Shown piece by piece: positions 49,859 through 58,594 of a stretch of 64,000 bases of DNA; the first letter of the stretch is position 1; the number at the start of each line of letters is the position of its first letter. Position numbers and translations under genes: made by a program. This stretch comes from Chryseobacterium cucumeris. GTDB lineage: Bacteria; Bacteroidota; Bacteroidia; Flavobacteriales; Weeksellaceae. The notes beneath the pieces were generated by a model that was not told where the DNA came from, did no database searches, and was given only the letters and a program-made list of their open reading frames with translations. The stretch spans positions 62,001-126,000 of the forward strand of contig NZ_LUVZ01000034.1 of NCBI RefSeq assembly GCF_001593385.1, read 5' to 3'.

Positions 49859-50215
49859 TTACTTTTTAGCTACTTTTGTGCTGTCTACTACCAGAATAAA
49901 GATCTCTTCATTCGGTTTTTTCATAAAATAATTTTCTCTCGCATACTTTTCTTTTTCTGACTTGTTATTCATCAGTTTTTTATAAAAAGCATCGTTTTTC
50001 TCGTATTCTTTTTTGTAATAATCCAGCTGATCTTCATATTTATGAATCTCACCATTCAGTTCATTAATAACAAGAAATGAGGTTTTATCGAAAAAAATCA
50101 TCCATACCAAAAACAGACAGATCGTAATGGTATACTTATTCAAAACATATTTCTGGATAAGTTTGAATGTTTCAGATTTCGGCTGAATGTCTTTGATAAG
50201 GTTGTTTTCTTCCAT
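49859..50215 (-). CDS. Septum formation initiator (FtsB/DivIC-like)
   Basis: A 118-residue bitopic membrane protein: a short cytoplasmic start, one transmembrane helix (about residues 30-52) and a periplasmic coiled coil (about 53-90, N-G-E-I-H-K-Y-E-D-Q-L-D-Y-Y-K-K-E-Y-E). The motif A-R-E-N-Y-F-M-K-K-P-N-E-E-I-F after the coil is the DivIC/FtsB signature. It is expected to join FtsL and FtsQ in the divisome. It starts three bases after the udk stop, a common neighbour pairing in Bacteroidota. Confidence 0.87.
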   Translation of the reverse strand: MEENNLIKDIQPKSETFKLIQKYVLNKYTITICLFLVWMIFFDKTSFLVINELNGEIHKYEDQLDYYKKEYEKNDAFYKKLMNNKSEKEKYARENYFMKKPNEEIFILVVDSTKVAKK

Positions 50216-50218
50216 TTT

Positions 50219-50833
50219 TTAATGTTTTTTCAACGAATTTTTAATAACGGTAGTTAAAAAATCAATCGCTACGGAATTCTGTTTCATATTAGGGATAATA
50301 AGATCTGCATCATTTTTAGACGGCTCAATAAATTCCTGGTGCATTGGTTTCAATGTGGTCTGATAACGGTGCAATACTTCGCTCAGATCTCTTCCTCTTT
50401 CCTGAGTATCTCTTCTGATCCTCCTGATAAGCCTTTCGTCAGAATCTGCATGAACAAATACTTTCAGATCAAATTCTTTCAGCAATTCTTTGTTGGTTAA
50501 AACAAGAATTCCTTCTACTACCAATACGTTTTTAGGTTCTACAGTGACATGATCTCCTGTTCGGGAATGGGTAACAAAGCTATAAATCGGCTGTTCAATA
50601 GACTCATTATTTTTTAAAGCTTTTACATGTTTTATCAGTAAGTCAAAGTCTATAGATTTCGGATGGTCATAGTTTAGAGCTTCTCTTTCCGTTAATGTAA
50701 GACCCTGGTTGTCGTGATAATAATTATCCTGAGAGAGGATATTCATTCCCTCAATATCAAGCTGCTGAAGTATCTTATCAACAACTGTAGTTTTGCCGGA
50801 TCCTGTACCACCGGCAATTCCTATTACAAGCAT
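50219..50833 (-). CDS. udk: Uridine kinase
   Basis: A 204-residue P-loop kinase that makes UMP or CMP from uridine or cytidine in nucleoside salvage. The P-loop is G-G-T-G-S-G-K-T-T (8-16). The uridine-binding Q-D-N-Y-Y and N-Y-D-H-P-K-S-I-D-F-D-L and the later R-R-I-R-R-D-T-Q-E-R-G-R are typical of Udk. It is the first gene of a run with divIC, and its promoter is visible at 50861-50892. The NupG-like nucleoside carrier at 37.3 kb could supply it. Confidence 0.94.
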   Translation of the reverse strand: MLVIGIAGGTGSGKTTVVDKILQQLDIEGMNILSQDNYYHDNQGLTLTEREALNYDHPKSIDFDLLIKHVKALKNNESIEQPIYSFVTHSRTGDHVTVEPKNVLVVEGILVLTNKELLKEFDLKVFVHADSDERLIRRIRRDTQERGRDLSEVLHRYQTTLKPMHQEFIEPSKNDADLIIPNMKQNSVAIDFLTTVIKNSLKKH

Positions 50834-50860
50834 TGTTTTTTTGTTTCTTTATAGTTGGTA

Positions 50861-50892
50861 CAAATATACTATTTTAGATAAAATGTGACAAT
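50861..50892 (-). promoter_or_regulatory. Promoter of udk
   Basis: On the minus strand: ATTG (complement of 50889-50892), 20-base spacer, TATATTTG (complement of 50861-50868). The -7 box is exact and the -33 box has one mismatch. Confidence 0.5.
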
Positions 50893-51010
50893 GTAAGAGT
50901 ATTGAGAATTTAAAAGATTAAAGCATTTAAATATTAAAATATTTTCGGGAAAGCTGTCAGTCTTTATGATTTATTGTTATTACTCAAATTTACGCTCTTG
51001 ATTTAATAAA

Positions 51011-51039
51011 AAAATCCGACAATTACTTTGTCGGATTTT
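51011..51039 (-). terminator. Terminator of clpS
   Basis: Perfect 12-bp stem AAAATCCGACAA / TTGTCGGATTTT with a 5-base loop, four bases past the clpS stop. Confidence 0.88.
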
Positions 51040-51042
51040 ATT

Positions 51043-51354
51043 TTATACGATTTCGCTTGTTAATTCACGCGAAATTAATTTTTCGTGCATAGGCTTCAAA
51101 ACGTCCATTGAGCCGGTTTTTACGGTACACTTGCCTTTATAATGAACAAGGATTGTACATTGTTCAGCCTGTTCCAGGGTATGTTTGCATATTTCGATCA
51201 GACAGTCTATTACATAATCAAAAGTATGAATATCATCGTTATGCAGTACCAGTTTATAAACTTCATCCGTATCATCTAAAACGAGAACTTCTTCTTCGTA
51301 CTGACGTTTCGGGTTTTCGTAATCTTTTATGCTGTTATAAAAATTCATTCTCAT
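51043..51354 (-). CDS. clpS: ATP-dependent Clp protease adaptor ClpS
   Basis: A 103-residue protein that binds ClpA and delivers N-end-rule substrates. The core motif K-L-V-L-H-N-D-D-I-H-T-F-D-Y-V (about residues 34-48) includes the His-Asn-Asp residues that grip the N-terminal residue, and E-x-A-E-Q and V-H-Y-K-G-K follow as in the family. The ATG at 51354 lies four bases after the stop of the CNNM/CBS gene; a second ATG at 51348 is also possible. ClpA itself is not in the window. Confidence 0.9.
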   Translation of the reverse strand: MRMNFYNSIKDYENPKRQYEEEVLVLDDTDEVYKLVLHNDDIHTFDYVIDCLIEICKHTLEQAEQCTILVHYKGKCTVKTGSMDVLKPMHEKLISRELTSEIV

Positions 51355-51358
51355 TCTT

Positions 51359-52717
51359 TTAAACTTCTCCTATTTTGTCTGCCAGATTATCTATAGCATT
51401 AGGTTCCTGATAAATCAGTTCCACAAGTTCCACACTCTTGTTATTCATTTTAAGAATTTTGAAGTGATAATCTTCAAGATCAAACTCCTGGTTTTCTTCA
51501 GGAATTTCTTCAAGCTCATAAAGAATAAATCCTGCTAGTGAGTTATACTCGCTTTCTTCGGAAAGAGGAAGTTTTTTAGGAAGGAATTCGTTGATTTCGT
51601 CCAAAGGCTGAGTAGCCTGTACCCAATAGGTATTGTCCGCTATTTTATCAACAATTTTTTCTTCATCATCTTCTTCATCCTGAATTTCTCCCACAAGTTC
51701 TTCCAGAATATCTTCGAGTGTAATAATTCCTTCTGTTCCACCAAATTCGTCGATAACAATAGCAATATGTTGTTTTTTAAGCTGGAAAGTCTTCAGTAAG
51801 TCTGAAACTTTTTTACTTTCCACCACGAAGAAGGCATCACGCATTAAATCTTTAAGGTCTTCATGATCCAGATCCCCTTTTCTCTTCACAAATTCTCTTA
51901 TAATTTCTTTTGTGTAGAAAATTCCGATCACATTGTCAATGGAATCAATATAAACGGGAATTCGTGAGTAACCGCTGTCCATTATTTTGTTGATAATATC
52001 ATTGACATCTTCCTCAAAGTCTATGGAAGTAATATTCTGTCTTGGAACCATGATCTGCTTGGCAGAGTGATCTGTAAAATCAAATGCATTTTTAATGATC
52101 TCATAGTTCTCTTCTTCAATCTCACCACTGTCTGCACTTTGTTTTACCAGAAGCTGAAGTTCTTCCGTAGAGTGAATTTCCTGTTCGGAAGCGGGATGAA
52201 TTTTTACGAGTCTTAAGAAACCATTTGACATGGAGTTCATTAACCAGATAAACGGTTTAAAAATCGTATAGAAAACTCTCAACGGAACTGCTGTTGCCAT
52301 TGTCGTTGATTCAGATTTTCTGATGGCGATTGATTTTGGTATAAGCTCACCAAACACAATATGCATGATGGTAATCAATACAAAACTTGTCACTACCGAA
52401 ATGGTAGTAATGGTTGTCTGAGTAAGATTAATGCTTAAAGACGTGAAAATATTTTCGACAATATGATGCAGGGCACTTTCTCCTACCCAACCAAGGGCAA
52501 GGGATGCCAATGTAATTCCTAATTGTGTAGCGGAAAGATATTCATCAAGATGTTTGATGATATGTTCTGCCTGCTTAGCCATAGAGTTTCCTTCTGCAGC
52601 TTTTAACTGAATTTGTGAATAACGAACTTTAACAATTGAAAATTCTGCGGCTACGAAGAAGCCATTTAGTAAAACAAGAAATAAGGCCAGCAAAAGCCTG
52701 ACTATGTCCGAGTCCAT
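51359..52717 (-). CDS. CNNM/CBS hemolysin-family membrane protein
   Basis: A 452-residue protein with a CNNM (DUF21) membrane domain of four helices (about residues 1-190, N-G-F-F-V-A-A-E-F-S-I-V and F-G-E-L-I-P-K-S-I-A), two CBS motifs (about 205-335, with M-V-P-R and the acidic E-F-G-G-T-E-G-I-I-T-L-E-D) and a C-terminal CorC/HlyC domain (about 355-440). The family includes Mg2+/Co2+ transporters and gliding-related GldE; the specific ion is not read from sequence. The old name hemolysin is misleading. ClpS follows in the same transcript. Confidence 0.9.
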   Translation of the reverse strand: MDSDIVRLLLALFLVLLNGFFVAAEFSIVKVRYSQIQLKAAEGNSMAKQAEHIIKHLDEYLSATQLGITLASLALGWVGESALHHIVENIFTSLSINLTQTTITTISVVTSFVLITIMHIVFGELIPKSIAIRKSESTTMATAVPLRVFYTIFKPFIWLMNSMSNGFLRLVKIHPASEQEIHSTEELQLLVKQSADSGEIEEENYEIIKNAFDFTDHSAKQIMVPRQNITSIDFEEDVNDIINKIMDSGYSRIPVYIDSIDNVIGIFYTKEIIREFVKRKGDLDHEDLKDLMRDAFFVVESKKVSDLLKTFQLKKQHIAIVIDEFGGTEGIITLEDILEELVGEIQDEEDDEEKIVDKIADNTYWVQATQPLDEINEFLPKKLPLSEESEYNSLAGFILYELEEIPEENQEFDLEDYHFKILKMNNKSVELVELIYQEPNAIDNLADKIGEV

Positions 52718-52940
52718 TTAGAGGTTGTATAAATTTTATTAGCTACAAAGATATGTAAAATAAAAATAACCTGCCTGAATCTGGGATTGATTATTTCGAT
52801 GAAGGAATTTTCTTAAGAAAATATGGCTTGATATAATATAGCTATTTTTAAATAAAAAAAATAATTGGAACAGCTACTCATTTTCTGATAAAAATGGGAT
52901 TTTTGAATAGTCAATGGCTGTTTCAGCCCTTTATAAACAC

Positions 52941-52967
52941 AAAAGCACCGAAATGATCGGTGCTTTT
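52941..52967 (-). terminator. Terminator of the atp operon
   Basis: Perfect 11-bp stem AAAAGCACCGA / TCGGTGCTTTT with a 5-base loop, 22 bases past the atpG stop. Confidence 0.9.
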
Positions 52968-52989
52968 AATTGTATGATAAAATAATTCT

Positions 52990-53853
52990 TTATGAATTTT
53001 TCAAAGCTTCTGCTCCGGAAACAATTTCCAGGATTTCGTTGGTAATTGCAGCCTGTCTTGCTTTGTTGTAGAAGATCACTAGATCATTCTTTAAAGCCTG
53101 AGCGTTGTCTGTTGCTTTGTGCATTGCCGTCATTCTCGCTCCGTGCTCAGATGCTACTGAATCTAAGATGGCTTTGAAAACCTGAGTTTTGATAGACTTT
53201 GGAATCAAATTGTCCAGGATTTCAGCTCTGTTAGGTTCAAAGATATAATCTGTTTCAACCTGTGGCTCAGTGTTTTCCGGCATTGAGATTGGAAGAAGCT
53301 GTTCTGTAGTTACTTCCTGAGTAGCTGCATTCACGAATTTGTTATAGATAACATAAACTTCGTCAAATTTACCTTCTTTGAAGCTTGTCATTACTCCTTC
53401 AGTGATATGAGCAACAGCATCAAAGTTCAGATTATCATATACAGTACTTCCGTTAGTATATACCGTACGGCTTTTTCTTACAGCATCATATACTTTTTTA
53501 CCTACAGGAAGAACTTCAACCTCGTACTGGGCGTTGTTCTGAAACTGAAGGTTAAGCTCTTTTACGATAGAAGAGTTAAAAGCTCCCGCAAGACCTCTGT
53601 TTGAAGTAACAGCGATGAATAATACTCTTTTAACCTCTCTTTTCTGAGCATATACAGAAATCTGATCAGGATCAGAGCTAGAATTTACATTCTGGATAAG
53701 CTCCTGTAATTTTTCAGAATAAGGTCTTAACATTACGATTGCGTCCTGTGCTTTTTTAAGTTTCGCTGCGGAAACCATCTTCATAGCACGTGTAATCTGC
53801 ATCGTAGATGAAATTGACGTAATTCTGCCTCGTATTTCTTTTAAGTTTGCCAT
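52990..53853 (-). CDS. atpG: F-ATPase gamma subunit
   Basis: A 287-residue rotor subunit of F1. The two long coiled-coil helices are at the ends: A-N-L-K-E-I-R-G-R-I-T-S-I and M-Q-I-T-R-A-M-K-M-V-S-A-A-K-L-K at the start and A-R-Q-A-A-I-T-N-E-I-L-E-I-V-S-G-A-E-A-L at the end, as expected. It is last in the operon, 76 bases after atpA, and is followed by the operon terminator. Confidence 0.97.
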   Translation of the reverse strand: MANLKEIRGRITSISSTMQITRAMKMVSAAKLKKAQDAIVMLRPYSEKLQELIQNVNSSSDPDQISVYAQKREVKRVLFIAVTSNRGLAGAFNSSIVKELNLQFQNNAQYEVEVLPVGKKVYDAVRKSRTVYTNGSTVYDNLNFDAVAHITEGVMTSFKEGKFDEVYVIYNKFVNAATQEVTTEQLLPISMPENTEPQVETDYIFEPNRAEILDNLIPKSIKTQVFKAILDSVASEHGARMTAMHKATDNAQALKNDLVIFYNKARQAAITNEILEIVSGAEALKNS

Positions 53854-53929
53854 TAATTTGGGTTCAAAGTTTAAGGTCTAAAGTTTAAGGTTTAAAACAC
53901 TATATTTCAAACCTTAAACATTGAATTTT

Positions 53930-55507
53930 TTAGTTGTATTTAGAAGCTAAATCGTTAGCCGCCTGCTTAAGAACACCTGTAATATCGTTATCGATTTTTC
54001 CAGCCTTAAGCGCAGCCATCGTATCTGGGTGCTTAGACTTAAGGAACTCGATATATTCGTGTTGGAATTCTTTAATCTTGTTCAATGGAACGTTTCTCAT
54101 TAAGTTTTCTGTTCCGGCGTATACGATCGCTACCTGACTTTCTACAGGAAGTGGTGCGTTTACCGGTTGCTTAAGGATTTCTACGTTTCTTTCTCCTTTA
54201 GAGATTACTGCTAAAGTAGAAGCATCAAGGTCAGAACCGAATTTAGCAAACGCTTCTAGTTCTTTATATTGAGCCTGGTCAAGCTTCAATGTACCAGATA
54301 CTTTCTTCATTGATTTAATCTGAGCATTACCTCCTACCCTTGATACAGAGATACCTACGTTGATTGCAGGACGAACTCCTGAGTTGAATAGATCAGACTC
54401 CAAGAAGATCTGTCCGTCAGTAATAGAGATTACGTTTGTAGGGATATATGCAGAAACGTCACCAGCCTGAGTTTCGATAATTGGAAGGGCTGTTAATGAA
54501 CCACCACCTTTTACAATTGGCTTAAGAGATTCTGGCAAATCGTTCATTTGCTTAGCAATTTCGTCATCAGCGATTACTTTTGCAGCTCTTTCCAATAGTC
54601 TTGAGTGAAGGTAGAAAACGTCTCCAGGGTAAGCTTCACGGCCCGGTGGTCTTCTCAATAGTAGAGAAAGCTCACGGTAAGCAACAGCTTGTTTAGATAA
54701 ATCATCATAAACGATAAGTGCCGGTCTACCAGTGTCTCTGAAGAACTCACCGATAGAAGCTCCTGCCATTGCAGAGTATACCTGCATTGGAACCGGATCT
54801 GATGCGTTAGCTGCAACGATTACCGTATAAGCTAAAGCTCCTTTATCAGAAAGTGTTTTAACGATTTGTGCTACAGTAGAAGCTTTCTGACCGATAGCAA
54901 CATATATACAATATACTGGTTTACCAGCATCAAAGAATTCTTTTTGGTTGATGATCGTATCGATAGCAACAGTAGTTTTACCTGTTTGTCTGTCACCAAT
55001 GATAAGCTCTCTCTGACCTCTTCCTACAGGGATCATCGCATCAATTGCCACGATACCAGACTGTAAAGGCTCAGTTACCGGCTGTCTGAAGATAACTCCA
55101 GGAGCCTTTCTTTCCAATGGCATTTCGTATAAATCCCCAGTAATAGGACCTTTACCATCGATTGGGTTACCAAGAGTATCTACTACTCTTCCTAACATAC
55201 CTTCTCCTACTTTGATAGAAGAGATTCTGTTTGTTCTTCTTACTGTATCACCTTCTTTTACTAATTTACTTTCACCAAGTAGAGCAACCCCCACGTTGTC
55301 TTCTTCAAGGTTAAGTACAATACCTTCTACATCACTAGAAAATTTCACCAACTCTCCGTATTGTACGTTTTCTAACCCGTATACACGAGCAATACCATCA
55401 CCGATGGTTAAAACTGTACCTACTTCCTCAACGTTGGATTGAGTATCGAAGTTGGCCAATTGCTGTTTTAAGATCGCAGATACTTCTGCCGGATTTATTT
55501 CTGCCAT
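53930..55507 (-). CDS. atpA: F-ATPase alpha subunit
   Basis: A 525-residue subunit of the F1 catalytic head. The nucleotide-binding loop is G-D-R-Q-T-G-K-T (171-178); [11 protein letters not shown] and the visible alpha signature [13 protein letters not shown] follow. The alpha subunit binds nucleotide without turning it over; the catalytic beta (atpD) is not in this window. It follows atpH by 16 bases. Confidence 0.98.
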   Translation of the reverse strand: MAEINPAEVSAILKQQLANFDTQSNVEEVGTVLTIGDGIARVYGLENVQYGELVKFSSDVEGIVLNLEEDNVGVALLGESKLVKEGDTVRRTNRISSIKVGEGMLGRVVDTLGNPIDGKGPITGDLYEMPLERKAPGVIFRQPVTEPLQSGIVAIDAMIPVGRGQRELIIGDRQTGKTTVAIDTIINQKEFFDAGKPVYCIYVAIGQKASTVAQIVKTLSDKGALAYTVIVAANASDPVPMQVYSAMAGASIGEFFRDTGRPALIVYDDLSKQAVAYRELSLLLRRPPGREAYPGDVFYLHSRLLERAAKVIADDEIAKQMNDLPESLKPIVKGGGSLTALPIIETQAGDVSAYIPTNVISITDGQIFLESDLFNSGVRPAINVGISVSRVGGNAQIKSMKKVSGTLKLDQAQYKELEAFAKFGSDLDASTLAVISKGERNVEILKQPVNAPLPVESQVAIVYAGTENLMRNVPLNKIKEFQHEYIEFLKSKHPDTMAALKAGKIDNDITGVLKQAANDLASKYN

Positions 55508-55523
55508 TGTATGGTTGTTTTTC

Positions 55524-56063
55524 TTAATTTAATTGGAAATCTTTTTTAACTTGGTTCAATTTTGTCTTCACAGATGCATCTATCTGCTGGTCACCTACTC
55601 TCAGAACATATCCTCCAAGAATTTCAGGCTTCACATTTACTTTCAGATCAAAGTTTGAATCAGCATTTACAAGATGGGTAGATCTTAAAATCTGGTCAAG
55701 GTTTTCTTTTGAAAGCGGAGTTGCTGTTGTAAGTGTCACTCTCTGTATACCACTAAGGTCTTCAACTTTGTTGATGAATTCCTGAGCGATATTTTTCAAT
55801 TGGTTTTCACGTCCGTGCTTAATAACCAATCTGATCAGGTTCTGAGAAGAAACAGATAAACCTTTGAAAATTTCGTTTGCTACTTCTATTTTCTTTTTAG
55901 AATCGATATAAGGAGTCATGAAAAATTTATTTAAGTCCGCAGACTCTTTCATGATCTTTACTACATCTTTCATTTCAGAAAATACAGTAGCCGTTTGACC
56001 TGATTCGTTGGTGAAGTCAAGTAAACCTTGTGCGTATCTTTTAGCTACTTTAGATGTAAGCAT
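55524..56063 (-). CDS. atpH: F-ATPase delta subunit
   Basis: A 179-residue stator subunit that links F1 to the b dimer. The N-terminal helix bundle ([13 protein letters not shown]) and the C-terminal [18 protein letters not shown] motif are the family hallmarks. It is two bases behind atpF and 16 bases before atpA, as expected in an atp operon. Confidence 0.95.
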   Translation of the reverse strand: MLTSKVAKRYAQGLLDFTNESGQTATVFSEMKDVVKIMKESADLNKFFMTPYIDSKKKIEVANEIFKGLSVSSQNLIRLVIKHGRENQLKNIAQEFINKVEDLSGIQRVTLTTATPLSKENLDQILRSTHLVNADSNFDLKVNVKPEILGGYVLRVGDQQIDASVKTKLNQVKKDFQLN

Positions 56064-56065
56064 TC

Positions 56066-56563
56066 TTAGTTAAGGTTTGATTTGTTTAAATAATTTTGAA
56101 CTAATTCGTTTTGAGCTTCGCTATTGTCCAGCTTTTGCTTCAAGATAGACTCAGCAATGTTTACAGATAAAGTACCGATTTGAGTTTTGATGTCTGCCAT
56201 TGCAGCATTTTTCTCAGCGTTGATAGTCTGTTTAGCAGCTTCGATCATTTTGTCTCCTTCAGCTTTAGCAACATCTTTAGCTTCCCCTACGATTCTGTCT
56301 TTAATCTCTCTGGCTTCTTTAAGGATCGCATCTCTTTCGATTTTAGCTTCACGAATGATTCTTTCGTTATCCTCTTTTAAAGTTTCCATTTCTTTTCTAG
56401 CTAATTTAGCTTGATTAAGAGCGTCAACAATAGATGTTTCTCTGTCATTGATAGACTTTAAAATAGGTTTCCAAGCGAATTTACCTAACAAAAATAATAA
56501 TGCTAGAAAAATAACAGACTGGATAATAAATAATCCTGATGAAAACTGATGAATTAATTCCAT
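56066..56563 (-). CDS. atpF: F-ATPase b subunit
   Basis: A 165-residue subunit: one N-terminal membrane helix (about residues 9-27, I-I-Q-S-V-I-F-L-A-L-L-F-L-L), then F-A-W-K-P-I-L-K-S-I-N-D-R and a long charged coiled coil to the end. It forms the peripheral stalk. It follows atpE after an 83-base gap that contains a hairpin and is directly joined to atpH. Confidence 0.96.
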   Translation of the reverse strand: MELIHQFSSGLFIIQSVIFLALLFLLGKFAWKPILKSINDRETSIVDALNQAKLARKEMETLKEDNERIIREAKIERDAILKEAREIKDRIVGEAKDVAKAEGDKMIEAAKQTINAEKNAAMADIKTQIGTLSVNIAESILKQKLDNSEAQNELVQNYLNKSNLN

Positions 56564-56601
56564 TATATAAATGTATAAATAATTATTACTTTTTTTAAAG
56601 A

Positions 56602-56636
56602 ACCATTACCTGTAACCAACCGTCACAGATAATGGT
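56602..56636 (-). promoter_or_regulatory. Intercistronic hairpin between atpE and atpF
   Basis: Stem ACCATTA / TAATGGT with an inner CTGT / ACAG pairing, 35 bases overall, placed after the atpE stop. There is no strong T-tract, so it is more likely an mRNA-stabilising or partial-termination hairpin that lets the c subunit be made in excess. Confidence 0.5.
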
Positions 56637-56646
56637 CTGATTTTAA

Positions 56647-56841
56647 TTAGTTTACTGCAAATAGAGCAGCAAACGCAACACCTTCTACAAGTGCAGCTGC
56701 GATAAGCATAGCTGTTTGGATTTTTCCAGATTGCTCAGGTTGTCTAGCGATAGCTTCAAGAGCAGCAGCTCCGATTTTACCAAGACCGATACCTACACCT
56801 AGTACTACGATACCAGCACCTACAATTTTAGGGATTTCCAT
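56647..56841 (-). CDS. atpE: F-ATPase c subunit
   Basis: A 64-residue hairpin of two membrane helices with the polar loop A-R-Q-P-E (32-36). The ion-binding carboxylate is Glu53 in A-L-V-E-G-V-A. The residues around it do not show a clear Na+-site pattern, so H+ coupling is the simplest reading. It forms the c-ring of Fo. A hairpin follows in the mRNA. It is shorter than the E. coli c subunit but normal for Bacteroidota. Confidence 0.96.
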   Translation of the reverse strand: MEIPKIVGAGIVVLGVGIGLGKIGAAALEAIARQPEQSGKIQTAMLIAAALVEGVAFAALFAVN

Positions 56842-56888
56842 AATATATAATTTTAAAAAATTTGTTTTACTTTAATTTATAATTTCAA

Positions 56889-57986
56889 TTAGTGAGCTGC
56901 ATGATGTTCGTGCTCGTGCTCTTCTACTGCCATTCCAATGAACAGCGCAGATAACATAGTAAAGATATAAGCCTGTAGGAATGCTACCAATACTTCCAGT
57001 AAATAAATTACTAATGTTAAGAATGGGAATGCAACACCTGCGATAAAATTCTTGAATACGTAAATCAATCCGATCAAACTCATTACTACGATGTGTCCTG
57101 CTGTCATGTTAGCGAAAAGTCGGATCATCAATGCGAATGGCTTAGTGATTGTTCCTAATAATTCGATTGGAAGCATGATCAACTTCATCGGAACCGGTAC
57201 TCCTGGCATCCAGAAGATATGTTTCCAGTAATCTTTGTTCGCTGAGAATGTCGTAATCAAATACGTAAGAATAGCCAGGAAGAATGTCATTGTAATATTA
57301 CCTGTAACATTAATTCCGAAAGGCATTAATCCAAGAACGTTAAGGAAAAGAATAAAGAAAAACACTGTTAATAAATACCCCATGAATCTCTTATACTTAT
57401 GTCCGATATTAGGAATAGCAACTTCGTCTCTTACAAAGATAATTAATGGTTCTAAGAATCTTGCTGCTCCTGTAGGAACTGCTGACTTCTTATAAGATTT
57501 AGCCATTCCAACAAATAACACAAACATAAAGATTGACACTAATAAAATAATCAATACACTTTTTGTAATAGAAAGATCTAAAGGTTTCACGTTAGTTGGA
57601 TGACCGTCTTCACCAAGTGTTAAAGTTCCAGCTGCATCAGTCTTATAGATTTTCTCATGGTGCAACAAATAAAAAGAACCATCCACTTCAGTAGGCTCAC
57701 CATGCATAAACCCTTCTTTGTTACTCATGAAAGAGTGAAAACCGTTATCATAGATAATAACAGGAAGAGGGAAACCGATGTGGTGACCATCTTTATCAAC
57801 CATCAATGTGAAATCATGTGCATCTAATAAGTGATGATCGATGAACTCCTTGTTTTCTTTGCTTACTTTGTCTTTCTCTGAAAGCTCTTGAGCAGGAGCT
57901 GCCCCAGCAGTAGCTTCACCATGCTGTGCAGACACTAAGTTTAATACAAAAATACTGTAGAATAAAACTGCGAATTTCTTAAACAT
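56889..57986 (-). CDS. atpB: F-ATPase a subunit, with Bacteroidota N-terminal extension
   Basis: A 365-residue Fo subunit with a signal peptide (MFKKFAVLFYSIFVLNLVSA) and about 110 extra periplasmic residues (H-H-L-L-D-A-H-D-F) before the usual helices. The conserved arginine that faces the c-ring is in A-L-M-I-R-L-F-A-N-M-T-A-G-H. The end is His-rich (E-E-H-E-H-E-H-H-A-A-H). ATG 57986 is chosen; a TTG at 58010 would lie in the -7 promoter box, so it is rejected. The extended N-terminus is typical for the phylum. Confidence 0.95.
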   Translation of the reverse strand: MFKKFAVLFYSIFVLNLVSAQHGEATAGAAPAQELSEKDKVSKENKEFIDHHLLDAHDFTLMVDKDGHHIGFPLPVIIYDNGFHSFMSNKEGFMHGEPTEVDGSFYLLHHEKIYKTDAAGTLTLGEDGHPTNVKPLDLSITKSVLIILLVSIFMFVLFVGMAKSYKKSAVPTGAARFLEPLIIFVRDEVAIPNIGHKYKRFMGYLLTVFFFILFLNVLGLMPFGINVTGNITMTFFLAILTYLITTFSANKDYWKHIFWMPGVPVPMKLIMLPIELLGTITKPFALMIRLFANMTAGHIVVMSLIGLIYVFKNFIAGVAFPFLTLVIYLLEVLVAFLQAYIFTMLSALFIGMAVEEHEHEHHAAH

Positions 57987-58007
57987 TGATAGGTTTTTTT
58001 CGTTGTG

Positions 58008-58037
58008 CAAAAATATGATATTTTTTCTAGTTTCAAT
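58008..58037 (-). promoter_or_regulatory. Promoter directly upstream of atpB
   Basis: On the minus strand: ATTG (complement of 58034-58037), 18-base spacer, TATTTTTG (complement of 58008-58015). The -7 box is exact. It would start the main atp transcript about 16 bases before the atpB ATG. Confidence 0.65.
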
Positions 58038-58045
58038 AAATAATT

Positions 58046-58417
58046 TTACTGTTTTTTATCATGATTAATCAGCTTGATGGCATAGTACGTAAGCAGTGCT
58101 GTCAGGACAAAATAAGGCATGATAAAATGGAATTTGTAGCCGGGAATCACTTCAAAGTTCAGTTTTTTTCTGATTAAGTACATCAAACCGAATTTTAAAA
58201 GGATCAAACCAATAACAGACAATCCTAAAAATTCCGGTGCTACTCTATTGATTAAGATAATAAGGGTGATCATCATCATAAACATGACACTTAAAAAAAG
58301 GTAAAATTTAATGATCACTATCTCATCCAGGTGAAAAACAAATTTCCATAGGGAAAAATGCACCAGGAAGGTCAGAAAAAATAAAACGACAACAAGAATA
58401 TTGGGATTAATTTTCAT
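58046..58417 (-). CDS. Small four-helix membrane protein in the AtpI position (DUF6168-like)
   Basis: A 123-residue protein with four predicted helices (about 7-24, 33-55, 60-80 and 95-113). It sits just upstream of atpB, where other bacteria have atpI, and matches my recollection of the DUF6168 family found at this spot in Flavobacteriia. An AtpI-like role in c-ring assembly is a reasonable guess, not shown by sequence. A -7-like TATTTTTG (complement of 58437-58444) lies 20 bases upstream, so it may start the long atp transcript. Confidence 0.7.
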   Translation of the reverse strand: MKINPNILVVVLFFLTFLVHFSLWKFVFHLDEIVIIKFYLFLSVMFMMMITLIILINRVAPEFLGLSVIGLILLKFGLMYLIRKKLNFEVIPGYKFHFIMPYFVLTALLTYYAIKLINHDKKQ

Positions 58418-58502
58418 TCTATATTTTAATTGATCGCAAAAATAGACTTTTTCTATCGTATTATACTATGATTTGATATTTATCATTTTTTCTTCTTTGT
58501 AA

Positions 58503-58531
58503 TAATATTACGTATATATATAATATTACGT
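58503..58531. repeat. Direct repeat TAATATTACGT upstream of ffh
   Basis: Two exact 11-base copies, 58503-58513 and 58521-58531, 18 bases apart, joined by ATATATA. They lie just before the -33 box of the ffh promoter in the divergent region shared with the atp side, so they may be activator sites. Confidence 0.55.
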
Positions 58532-58541
58532 GTTCAAACAC

Positions 58542-58571
58542 TTTGGATATCCTAAAAATTCCTTATTTTTG
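58542..58571 (+). promoter_or_regulatory. Promoter of ffh
   Basis: TTTG at 58542-58545, 18-base spacer, TATTTTTG at 58564-58571. Both boxes are exact and the spacer equals that of the SRP RNA promoter. Start predicted about 58577, 18 bases before the ATG. Confidence 0.82.
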
Positions 58572-58594
58572 CAAACCTATAATTTACAATAAAT

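Noticed and set aside
57987..58010. Upstream TTG start for atpB
   Set aside because: The TTG lies in the -7 box of a recognisable promoter, and the signal peptide begins exactly at the downstream ATG.
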